NCBI GenBank assembly: GCA_016705335.1
Contig: JADIYN010000024.1
Location: forward strand, 16,453 to 80,452
Origin: Draconibacterium sp.
GTDB taxonomy: Bacteria > Bacteroidota > Bacteroidia > Bacteroidales > Prolixibacteraceae
Direction of reading: 5' to 3'
DNA length: 64,000 nt
The translations under genes and the position numbers were made by a program. Shown here one piece after another: positions 44,438 to 53,317 of the stretch. The notes under the pieces were generated by a model, which saw only the letters and a list, made by a program, of their open reading frames with translations, was not told the origin of the DNA and ran no database searches. Position 1 is the stretch's first letter. Every line of letters begins with the position of its first letter.

Positions 44438-46813
44438 TTACTTTCTGCTTAACTCATTCATATAAAAATTGGGAAACAACACATCATTAACTTTTTCAAC
44501 TACCATTTCTTTTGGTAAACTGAAGTTAGCTTTTAATCGGATATCTTTTGACGAAGCCCCGATTCGAACCTCATAATCACCTTTGTCAGCAATCCATGAA
44601 CTGATTCCACTTTGAAACGAAGCTAAAGAAAGCGCATTTAGTTCGAAAGTTAACTGCTGACTTTCGCCGGGTTGCAGCAATTTTGTTTTTGCAAATCCTT
44701 TTAATTCCTGAACCGGTTTTTCAACCACATCACCGGGCGCGGAAAGGTAGAGTTGAGCTATTTCCTTTCCGGCAACTTCACCCGTGTTTTTAACTGTTAC
44801 TTTAACTTCAATTTTATCGGAAAACTGATTACTGCTCAAAATCAAATCTGAATATTCAAAACTTGTGTAAGACAATCCAAAACCAAACTCATAAGCAGTT
44901 GGAACATTAAAAGAATCAAAATAACGGTAGCCCACATAAATTCCCTCATTGTAAAAAGAATTTACCGGGTTCTCAGCAGGTTCGCCGGGAAAAGTTTTTG
45001 CAGATGGTAAATCTTCATACTTCAACGGAAACGAATCGGGTAATTTTCCGGAGGGATTAACCCTACCTTTCAGAATTTCGGCAACTACATTTCCACCTTC
45101 CTGACCGGGTTGCCAGGCTAACAAAATTGCGTCAGGAAAATCCCGCCAACTGGCAGTTTCCCAAACCCCTCCAACGTTAAGAACAACCACAACTTTTTTT
45201 CCCGAAGCATGAAAAGCAGTACATACATTGCGCACCAAATCAAGTTCGACCTGAGTAATGGGGAGATACCCGTTTTCATAGTTTTCACCACCACTTCTAC
45301 CCAGAGTAATTACGGCAACATCCGATTTTGATTCATAATTTTCAATTTCTTTTGCTGAAAGTGGCTGTTCTTTGCTAAATGCCACCAACCTTTTCGCAAA
45401 ATGAGGTGGAGCCTGGTCGTTCGTTATTCCATTGTCAGCGCGCATTTTAGGATTATCGAAATATGGGGGAACAAGATTTTCCTTTTTTGTTTTTTCGATA
45501 AAATCAACATAATTTTTCTCTAATTCATCCAAAACCTTGAACCCGGCTGATTTTAAACCTTCATTTACTGAAACCGCATATTTATTGCTCCTGATTCCGC
45601 CACTTCCGGTTCCGGCTTCAATAAGGTAATATCCGATTTTCCCGAACAAAGCAACAGTTTTTTCACCTTTTAACGGAAGGGTATTATTTTCATTTTTCAA
45701 CAGTACAACTCCCTCAGAAGCCGCTTCAGCCGCTATTTTTGCATGGGTTTCCAAATCGGGGATCATTGATGGTTTATAGCCTTTGGCGCGTGGTGAACTG
45801 AGTTTGAGTTGCAGGTTATAAACCAGGTTTTTGTCCAGTGTATTTTCGTCAAGTGTTTTATTTTTAAGTGCCGCCGTCAGTTCGTTAACTTCGTCCATAT
45901 TACCACCCATCAGCATGTTATTTCCAGCCCTGACTTTTGCCACAGCACTTCCATAACCATCAAAATCGGTCATAAATGTTCCTTTGTAACCCCATTCTCC
46001 CCGAACAATATCTTGCAGCAATTCAGGATTTTCGGCAGTATAAAAGCCGTTTAATTTGTTGTAGGAAGTCATAATGCAAGCCGGGGCGCTTTCTTTAACA
46101 GCAATTTCAAAACCACGAAGATAAATTTCGCGCAAAGCCCGCTGACTGATAACCGCGTTGTAGGTTCTGCGATTGGTTTCCTGGTTATTTGCCAGAAAAT
46201 GTTTTAGTGTGGCTCCAATTCCGTTGGATTGCAATCCGTTTACCATTGCCGCCGATAATTTTCCGGATAACAAGGGATCTTCTGAATAATATTCAAAATT
46301 TCTCCCACACATTGGATTGCGATGAATATTTAATGCGGGCATTAAAACAACATCGTAATCATATTCAAGTACTTCATTACCAAATGCTGCACCTACTTTA
46401 TTAATCATTTCCAGATTCCAGGTTGCGGCCAAGCAAGTTGAAGTTGGCCAGGCTGTAGTGTAAGTGTATTCCGTTGCTCCCGGGGGCAGCGGGTCACGGT
46501 TCAATCCTGATGGTCCGTCGGACAAAGCAGAAGAAAATATGGAAAGACGGGGAATTACCATTTTTGAATTCTGGTTGGCAATGATAATCCCGGTTCCCTG
46601 TTCGATATTTTTAGATTCAACAGCGGGTAAAAATTTGCCGTCACCAACAGTTAACCCGATTTTTTCATCGCTTGTCATTGCTGCAATTACATCTTCAATT
46701 TTATCTTTACCCAGTTGTGGCGTTGTATGTATTTCTTTTTCGCCACATGATATCACCCCAAACTTAACTGCAAATAAAATCAAACTCAATGCAAGGATAT
46801 TTTTTGTCTTCAT
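44438..46813 (-). CDS. GH3 beta-glycosidase-type lipoprotein
   Basis: Intact, 791 residues. Lipobox VISC gives Cys23. Domain 1 has LSDGPSGLNRDPLPP, GRNFEYYSEDPLLSG, ATLKHFLANNQETNRR and GTFMTDFDGYGS, where Asp is the nucleophile. Domain 2 has EGVVLLKNENNTLPL, TGSGGIRSN, GRSGGENYENGY and GQEGGNVVAEIL. The C-terminal fibronectin-III-like domain ends YEVRIGASSKDIRL. There is no PA14 insert, unlike the GH3 at 18196. Its upstream region carries a 25-bp element shared with the GH2/GH92 divergent promoter, so it probably begins a transcript running on to GH28 and the epimerase. Typical activities in this group are beta-glucosidase and beta-xylosidase. Confidence 0.94.
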   Translation of the reverse strand: MKTKNILALSLILFAVKFGVISCGEKEIHTTPQLGKDKIEDVIAAMTSDEKIGLTVGDGKFLPAVESKNIEQGTGIIIANQNSKMVIPRLSIFSSALSDGPSGLNRDPLPPGATEYTYTTAWPTSTCLAATWNLEMINKVGAAFGNEVLEYDYDVVLMPALNIHRNPMCGRNFEYYSEDPLLSGKLSAAMVNGLQSNGIGATLKHFLANNQETNRRTYNAVISQRALREIYLRGFEIAVKESAPACIMTSYNKLNGFYTAENPELLQDIVRGEWGYKGTFMTDFDGYGSAVAKVRAGNNMLMGGNMDEVNELTAALKNKTLDENTLDKNLVYNLQLKLSSPRAKGYKPSMIPDLETHAKIAAEAASEGVVLLKNENNTLPLKGEKTVALFGKIGYYLIEAGTGSGGIRSNKYAVSVNEGLKSAGFKVLDELEKNYVDFIEKTKKENLVPPYFDNPKMRADNGITNDQAPPHFAKRLVAFSKEQPLSAKEIENYESKSDVAVITLGRSGGENYENGYLPITQVELDLVRNVCTAFHASGKKVVVVLNVGGVWETASWRDFPDAILLAWQPGQEGGNVVAEILKGRVNPSGKLPDSFPLKYEDLPSAKTFPGEPAENPVNSFYNEGIYVGYRYFDSFNVPTAYEFGFGLSYTSFEYSDLILSSNQFSDKIEVKVTVKNTGEVAGKEIAQLYLSAPGDVVEKPVQELKGFAKTKLLQPGESQQLTFELNALSLASFQSGISSWIADKGDYEVRIGASSKDIRLKANFSLPKEMVVEKVNDVLFPNFYMNELSRK

Positions 46814-46859
46814 TTATACTTTTTATTTATTTGATTGAATTCTATTGATGCTGATTATT

Positions 46860-46910
46860 AACAAAGTAATACGATGGAGTGGACAAAAACTTCCGTTATT
46901 TCAATCAGTT
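46860..46910 (-). promoter_or_regulatory. candidate promoter and shared operator upstream of the GH3 lipoprotein gene
   Basis: A 25-bp block at 46886-46910 (plus-strand core GTTATTTCAATCAGTT) matches the block at 61187-61211 at 23 of 25 positions. In both places exactly 19 bases separate it from AACAAAG (46860-46866 here), which on the minus strand reads CTTTGTT and looks like the 3' end of a Bacteroidota -7 box. The start codon is 46 bases further. I read this as a promoter with an upstream regulator site; the regulator is not in the window. Confidence 0.55.
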
Positions 46911-46978
46911 GTTGTTCTATTTTAACCTGAAATGTGTCATAAATCAGGAAACACAGATTGCGGATATTTTATTTTCGT

Positions 46979-48302
46979 TTAAAAAATCAGTTTTGAAGTA
47001 ATTGATTCAGGAAAATCATTTTTGATTTGGGCTATATCGAAAAAACCTGCCTGTATTGATTTATTTAAAATCGAAATTGTGGCTTCGTTGTTTCCCTTCC
47101 AGAAATAAGGGAAAGCAGAGAAATACAAAACATAAGGATTTTCAGGCTCTAACGTGCGATACACAAAAACTATTTTATTCAACATTTCAGCATTTTGCTC
47201 TTTCACAACCTGGTTGCCAAAATGAGTAACAAAGTATTCCAAGAAAACCATTTATTCTTTGATACATGTCAGTTTTAAAGGAATCCTTTTCCGTCAATAT
47301 TTTTTCGTTCAGAACCCGAATCTCATTTTTCCACCACGAACTGTCTTTTGTCGAAAAAGCATCAATATAAGGTTGTCGTGCTTTTATTTCAAAATTAAGA
47401 CATTCCTTCAGCCGGTTCAATTGATTGGTATATTCTGGCCTGGCAACTAAATCACTGTATTTTGAAGCAAAAGTTTTGTCGCTGTTAAACGGTGCTGTTG
47501 TTGACATGTTTCGGGCAACTGTTGCAGCTTTCAGAAAATCAGCGCTTTTTTTCAATGTTTCAATTCGTGCTATTTGCGATTGACAGTAATCAGTAATTTG
47601 CGACTTTTTAACCGAGGTTGAATTTGCATTCTGATTCGACAAATAAAGAAAGCCCATCGCATTTGTTAAAATGAGGCTGTCGGGCCAGTTGTGTGAGGAT
47701 TTTGTGAATTCAATTTTAAGATTTTCAGGAACTGACTGCTCCTGAAAAAGGTATTGTGCGGTTTCCATAAAATTGAAATCGTCCATTCCTGAAATCGCAA
47801 AAACAGGACAAGTGATTGCAGTAATTTGATCAGCATTGGCCAGTGCACCGCAAAGTATCAACCCGTTAAGTTTATGGGTTAGCGCATATCCAAGTGCCAT
47901 CCGCGCTCCACCTGAAAATCCGGTCATAAAAATCGTTTCGCTCACCTGATATTTATTGCGAACATCATTAATCAAGGTTTCGATTGCACTTTCATAATTC
48001 ACAAAACCATTTTTTACAAGATTTGAAGCAACAAGAATAACAGAATACTGTTTGGCTGACTGTTTGAATTTTTCTATGGCAATTGCTCCATTTCCATGTG
48101 CATCTATGATTACTAAAAGTGGTAATTTCTCTTGAACTGATTTCTTTTCGGGCACAAAAACTTCATAGGTATTTTTCGAATCCGATTTGCAGGTATCTGT
48201 TTTTGCAACCGATTGTACAGTTTCTTTTGATTTTTCCACACTTTCGCAGGAGATCATTCCTAAAAATAACAATACAAGTAAAAGCGATAACAATCCTTTC
48301 AT
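46979..48302 (-). CDS. alpha/beta-hydrolase-like lipoprotein, one frameshift
   Basis: Pieces 48302-47187 and 47251-46979. The break is near 47250, where MYQRI should pass to MVFLEYFVTHFGNQ. Lipobox MISC gives Cys19. The middle of the protein has an alpha/beta hydrolase core: LPLLVIIDAHGNG, the elbow MTGFSGGARMALGYA (Ser about 146) and ISGMDDFNF (candidate Asp), with SSHNWPDS as the likely His region. A C-terminal helical part (from about 260) looks like TPR-type repeats (SIQAGFFDIAQIKNDFP). The function is not clear. It could be an esterase of a glycan substituent or a sensor-like lipoprotein. It lies 22 bases past the start of the second GH78 stop region, in one transcript. Confidence 0.65.
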
Positions 48303-48324
48303 CTGCCAACGTTTATACGAAAAA

Positions 48325-51009
48325 TTACAATTGATAATTTAAAACATAACTTCCGCTTTCAACGGGCACAAATGTTTCGTCATCTTTTAACTGACCCTTT
48401 TCCCCGTTTATGAGATAAGATTTTACATTTTCCGGAATCATTACTTTTGCCTTCACTCCTACCGGAACCTGAATATGCAGATTAAATTCCTGTCCTTCCA
48501 GTTTCCAATTCACAACAAGCTGTCCAAATGGCGTTTCTTTTATGATATTTGCCCAGGTTATTCCTTCAGGAATTTGAGGTTGAATAATAACCTGCTGATA
48601 CGCCGGGAAACCGGGATCTTTTCGAATTCCACCCACTGCCTCATAAAACCAGGAGCCAATTCCGTTAAAACAATTGTGGATGTAACTTCTGGGATTATCC
48701 CATTCTTCCCAGGTTGTGGTTGCGCCGTTTTCAATCATATACAAATATCCGGGGTAATCTTTTTTCTTTAACATCGAATAAAAAAGTTCTACATCCTGAT
48801 TTTTTGTTGCCCATTCAGTAAAAACAGGTATTCCTACCAAACCGCAGGCAAAATGCCCGTTTCGGTTTTGCTTAATTTCGTTGTATAGACTTTGTTCAAC
48901 ATTTTTTATTTGTTGCTCCGGAACAATTTCAGCCAGCAAAGGATAAGTCAAATCAATCTGATATCCATCGCCGTAAATATTTTTCTCAGTGTCAAATAAG
49001 GTTTGATTAACCTGGTTTTTTAGCGCATCCCTTTTTTGAATGTATTTCTGAACATCCTCAGTTTTATTCAGAACATTAGCAATTTTCTGCATGTAATCAT
49101 AACACACGGTAACAAAGGAGTTGTTAACCAGGTCAACCGATTTTTCCGATTTCTGGTCAACGCCTTTGGGAACTGCCCAGTCACCCAAATACCAGCCACG
49201 ATAATCTGTATCTGGCCATTTTTTCAGCAATCCGGTTTCAGAATATTTATCGACATAACCCAGCCATTTTTGCATTGTGGGATAATATTTTTCCAAAATC
49301 CGGGTATCACCGTAATTGAGATAAGTATTCCAGGAAGCAGTAATAATAAATCCGCACCAGTAAGGACCACCACCCGCCGGATATGGATTTGGCGCCGTGT
49401 GCGGCATTCCGCCATCTTCGCGGATACAATCATCCCATGCCTGTAACCAGTTGTTGTATAAAGGTGCGAGTTCGAACATAATTTGAGCAGTTGGTGTTGA
49501 TGCATTTCCGTCACCACCATATCCCAAACGCTCAAGTTGAGGACAATCAACCAAATATCCACCCAGACTTAAACAACGAAGTGTGTAAAATATCATATCA
49601 TGAATCTGATTCATTTCGCTGTCTGAACATTCAAATCCTGACGTCATTTTATAATCGGTTTTAATAAGAAACGCTGTAACCGATTCCTTTGAAGGTATTT
49701 CGGGCAAATTTGAAATTCTTATGTACCGAAAACCGTGGTAATTAAATTTGTTTTGAAATGTCTCATTGCCAAGTCCTGACGCAATGTAAATATCCTTTTG
49801 GTTTCTGTCAACAAAATTTCCATCCTCCAAATGATCGCAATATTCCATTAATATTTCCTGACCTTTTTGCAAAACAGGAAACTTTACATTAATCCATCCC
49901 GTGAGGTTATTCCCCATGTCAACCAAATAGGTATTTTCCGAAATTTCAATAATCGAATCTGCAGCAAAAGTTTCATGAATGCGGTTTGATTCAACCATTT
50001 GCGCTGAAACCTGATGCCCGGGAACTTCAACTTTAATTGCAGGTATCCAATCCAACAAGTTCATTTTTTCAATGGTCCAGTCAGTAATGATTTTTGATCC
50101 ATCTACCATTTCTCCTCCAAAGCGACCGGCTTTCCAATCACCAATTGTGGCATATTCGCTCATTCGCCCTTTCCATGTTTCATCTGTTTTTAAAATTGTA
50201 TTCCATTTCCCCGACTCCAGTTGTTCAAGCTGAGCTTTTACCAGCGGTCCTCCATGCACAACTCCTGGCAATCCTTTACTGTACCAACCCATTCCCAGCC
50301 AGATTACCAGGTCGTTCCCGCCCGTTTTTAAATAAGATGAAACATCATAAGTGAGAACCTGAGAACGTTTGTCAAACTGTGAAACAGCCGGAGAAAGAAC
50401 ATCTTCGCCAACTTTTACGCCATTCAAATAAATTTCGTGATAACCCAGTGAATTGACATGCAACAATACTTTTCTTCTGTTCCGGAAAGTGTAAAAGTTT
50501 TACGGAGCATGGGAGACTCCGAAATTTCATCGTTTTGGGGTACTCCTATATAATCCGCACTCCAATCATTTTTCCAATAATCCTACCGAAAAAGCGGCAA
50601 CTTCGCTCCAATCGGATACATTACCGGTTTCATCCCAAATCCTTACTTTCCAATAAACAAGCGACCGCGAAGCCAATTGTTTTCCGTTGTATGATACAAG
50701 CAAACTGGTTGACGAAGAAACTTTACCTGAATTCCAGAGATCAGCATTTTGTTCAGTCAGCAAAGTACTTTTACTGGCTACCAAAAGTTGGTATGCCGAT
50801 TGTGAAGTTCCGTTTTTATTCGATGTGATTTTCCAGCTTAAACCGGGATTTACATTGTTTATGCCAAGTGGATTACTCAAATACTCACATCGAAGATCAA
50901 ATAAATTTAAATCGCTTTTTTGTTTTTGACAGCTCATTGTTAAAAGACACGTTGCAGCAAAAGAAAAAATCAGCAGGTTGCGAATTGGTTTTTTAATTTT
51001 TGAAATCAT
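48325..51009 (-). CDS. GH78 alpha-L-rhamnosidase-type lipoprotein, frameshifted
   Basis: About 895 codons. The first piece is 51009-50566; the frame continues through 50565-50467 to the piece 50466-48325. The bridging residues (NDWSADYIGVPQNDEISE) are readable, and the breaks sit in A runs near 50578 and 50478. Lipobox TMSC gives Cys27. Family marks: LRCEYLSNPLGINN, EIYLNGVKVGEDVLSP, VDMGNNLTGWI, DCPQLERLGYGGDG (acidic residues in the catalytic area), WYLGDWAVP and GATTTWEEWDNPRSY. It lacks the chitobiase/PA14 tail of the GH78 at 35095 and is clearly diverged from it, so the two probably attack different rhamnosyl linkages. It is the first minus-strand gene after the divergent gap. Confidence 0.88.
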
Positions 51010-51136
51010 GGTTTGATTGAAATAGGTTCATAAATATTTTTTATTCAAATTGAATTTCAATGAAATTCAATTAAAAATTTCTCACATAAAACTACTGGAT
51101 TTATTCCAACTTTTACATGTAAACTAAACAGTTATG

Positions 51137-51144
51137 CAAATATA
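51137..51144 (-). promoter_or_regulatory. possible -7 box for the second GH78 gene
   Basis: The minus strand reads TATATTTG here, an exact TAnnTTTG match, about 128 bases before the GH78 start in the 292-base divergent gap (51010-51301). No convincing -33 box is at the right distance. The rest of the gap is AT-rich and shows no gene. Confidence 0.25.
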
Positions 51145-51301
51145 ATCCAGATCATTTTTATGGGTGGGCAATTAATAATGTAATTTGTCTAAAATTCCCG
51201 AAGTATTTAAAAAGTGAATACAATTAATTTAAATATGTGTTTATACAGAAAAACAAAATAATTATAATTCAAAATTACCATCAAAATAAAATTAAACTGC
51301 A

Positions 51302-52039
51302 ATGCTAAATCATGCTGATCTTTTAAAACTGAAGCGATGGAACACCCCAACAATATATAACGGCTGGGAACAAATTACAAAATCAGATGCTGCCAAAGAA
51401 GGTTTTAACCTTGAGGAAACCCGTGATTTCATGCCGCAAATGGGGCCAATGGTTGGTTATGCGGTTACTTTAATTATTGAACCTGGCAATTCCGTACACA
51501 AGCAAAAAGTAAATGTTTGGGAGGAATATCGGTCATATATTGCATCAGTTACGGGACCGAAAATTGTGGTTGTGCAGGACTTGGATAAACCATCAAATTA
51601 TGGCTCATTTTGGGGTGAAGTAAACAGCAATGTACACAAAGCGCTGGGCTGTGTGGGAACAATAACGGATGGCAGTATCCGCGACGTTGACGAAATGTGT
51701 AATGCAGGATTTAAAGCTTTGGCACGTCGTTTATCGGTCGGACATGCACACAGTACACCGGTAAAATGGAATTGCGAAGTGGAAGTTTTTGGAAGAAAAA
51801 TAAAACCCGGACAATTGATACATGCTGATAAACACGGGTTTCTTGTAATTCCGGATGAAGATATTGAAATGCTGCTTGACGCATCAATTTTTATGGACAA
51901 TAATGAATGCAACACCATCATCGCTGCAGCCAGAAGTGCATCGGGGAAATCAACAGCGCAAATTTTAAGAGACCTTAATGAAGCTTCCATTCAATTTGGC
52001 AAAGCAGTAAAAGACAAATTTGATGGGAAAAGTGAATAG
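51302..52039 (+). CDS. RraA-family protein (4-hydroxy-4-methyl-2-oxoglutarate aldolase / oxaloacetate decarboxylase-like)
   Basis: Intact, 245 residues, cytoplasmic. The family core is clear: VQDLDKPSNYGSFWGEV, then GCVGTITDGSIRDVDEM with the Asp and Arg that bind metal and substrate in aldolase members, GFKALARRLSVGHAH, and KPGQLIHADKHGFLVIP. Related proteins act as class II aldolases or decarboxylases on short oxo acids, while E. coli RraA binds RNase E; the presence of the catalytic set favours an enzyme. The residues around it fit the group seen in Bacteroidota sugar-catabolism loci. It is one of only two plus-strand genes, divergent from GH78, and is followed by the transposase remnant. 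It may act on a 2-oxo acid made from deoxy sugars such as rhamnose. Confidence 0.87.
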   Translation: MLNHADLLKLKRWNTPTIYNGWEQITKSDAAKEGFNLEETRDFMPQMGPMVGYAVTLIIEPGNSVHKQKVNVWEEYRSYIASVTGPKIVVVQDLDKPSNYGSFWGEVNSNVHKALGCVGTITDGSIRDVDEMCNAGFKALARRLSVGHAHSTPVKWNCEVEVFGRKIKPGQLIHADKHGFLVIPDEDIEMLLDASIFMDNNECNTIIAAARSASGKSTAQILRDLNEASIQFGKAVKDKFDGKSE

Positions 52040-52181
52040 TGATTTCAAATTATTAATGGTAATGGTGACAAAAATAGTTGGTGGAATTGATAAAATTATT
52101 TCTTAAAATACGATTGTAAATCAGAAGTGGAAACAAGCAATGCTGAGGAGCAACTTGGGAGTAATGATTTACAAGTGGAAT

Positions 52182-52209
52182 AAGAGCCTTTTTTGGGGAG
52201 GCTTTCTTA
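52182..52209. terminator. weak hairpin after the RraA-like gene
   Basis: AAGAGCCT and AGGCTTTCTT can pair imperfectly around a loop of about ten bases, with a T-rich stretch after it on the plus strand. It could end the RraA transcript, which stops 140 bases before, or be the edge of the old insertion element next to it. Confidence 0.35.
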
Positions 52210-52219
52210 TTCTTCTTGC

Positions 52220-53040
52220 TCATGGCTTAGAAAACCTGGAATTCGAAGAATTCCTAAAATACAGATACCATTTAATAAAGTTCTTCCTGTGCTGTTTTGA
52301 TAATCCCCTATGAATGCTTAGGTTATCTTTCAAGTGGCCAAAGAATGATTCCAAGCCGTTTGTGTTACTCCTTGGATTATTGATGAAATGAAACATATTA
52401 GGCAATGCCTTTCTTATCACGGTAAATGACCGACGTACCATTTTGTGGGTGTACCAATACCTTCCGGTGTCTTCATTAAAGCTTTTCTGATTAATGTAGT
52501 TTTCATACCTCTTGTGCCAGTCAATTAGGTTTATAATCCAGTTTGCTTATCATTGGTTGATGAACAGTTGAAATGATCTTTCTTAATTCAATGCCAGCTT
52601 CACTTTTTGGTCTTGAAGAAACCAATTCACACTCGCTGGATAGAATCAGACAACGTTGTAATTGAATGTCCTTACAAACCATAAGTAAGAAGGATAACCA
52701 TCACATGTTATACTTTCAATTTGAACACCTAAAGCAAGTAGGCCCATTACTAGGCCGGTAGAGCTGGGTAAATTTATGGTGTTATACGATAAACAATCAG
52801 GCAAATCCTTGCCAAAGTAGGTCACAATTAACAATACTTTCTGAGGAAAAAACTACCTGGGAGGAGAAATAAATAAATGTGAAAGAAGCGCTTTAAGGTT
52901 CGGGTTGAATAACCACTCATTTCTGATATAACTTCCAAGGTCTGTTTTAAAAAAATCCATTGCCGAAACCATACAAACCGGTTAGATTGTCGAACTCCTT
53001 TATTGACCCGTGTGAAGAGAATTCCACAAGAACACCTTAA
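52220..53040 (-). pseudogene. decayed transposase (IS256/IS1249-like, MULE-type DDE)
   Basis: Several broken frames together recall one transposase on the minus strand. In order: a zinc-finger-like CSCGILFTR with KGVRQSNRFVWFRQWIF and a helix-turn-helix part (ISEMSGYSTRTLKRFF) near 53000-52880. Then a DDE-type segment LGVQIESITCDGYPS (52834-52646), SSRPKSEAGIELRKIIS (about 52610), HKRYENYINQKSFNEDTGRYW, and the C-terminal SNTNGLESFFGHLKDN with IHRGLSKQHRKNFIKWY (52441-52220). Stops and frame changes separate the pieces, and segments are missing, so it is not functional. I could not find clear terminal inverted repeats. It sits at the border between the main enzyme block and the T9SS gene. Confidence 0.75.
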
Positions 53041-53042
53041 TA

Positions 53043-53081
53043 AAAAAAGGCCGTCCGGTAAAATATAGGACAGCCTTTTAA
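53043..53081 (-). terminator. rho-independent terminator after the small protein gene
   Basis: On the minus strand AAAAGGCTGTCC pairs with GGACGGCCTTTT (one G-U pair), followed by a T-run. It lies 26 bases past the stop of the 60-residue gene and separates it from the transposase remnant. Confidence 0.8.
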
Positions 53082-53106
53082 ATATAATCTCGATTAAATT
53101 AATTCA

Positions 53107-53289
53107 TTACCAATCCGGTGGAGCGCCTGGTAAGCTTCCGGCTGCTGATGACTTTTTCGGACTGCCAAGTAATGTTATCATTCCTGCTGCCGTAACAGCA
53201 TAGAATCCAGCCCGTTTAATTGCCTGCTTCCGGTCAATCCTTTGATCAACGGCAGATTCTTCTATTTGCGTTTTTCCCTTGTTTTTCAT
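53107..53289 (-). CDS. small protein of unknown function with a C-terminal PPDW
   Basis: 60 residues. A charged N-terminal part (MKNKGKTQIEESAVDQRIDR) is followed by a basic and then hydrophobic stretch, RKQAIKRAGFYAVTAAGMITLLG (about 20-42), a short basic-polar part (SPKKSSAAG) and an end of SLPGAPPDW. It is reported as real because it has its own strong terminator, starts 29 bases past the T9SS gene and has a protein-like layout. The hydrophobic part could be a signal or a membrane anchor; RKQAIKRAG is not a twin-arginine motif. I know of no characterised relative. It may be an envelope peptide or a peptide precursor. Confidence 0.6.
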   Translation of the reverse strand: MKNKGKTQIEESAVDQRIDRKQAIKRAGFYAVTAAGMITLLGSPKKSSAAGSLPGAPPDW

Positions 53290-53317
53290 TGGAACTTATA
53301 TTTTAATTATTACTATT

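Noticed and set aside
46189..46838. Plus-strand open frames opposite the GH3 gene and similar frames over the window
   Set aside because: They lie opposite long conserved genes, have no family features, and are expected in AT-rich coding DNA.
52220..53040. Active insertion sequence
   Set aside because: The transposase is split by several stops and frame changes, and no terminal inverted repeats were found.
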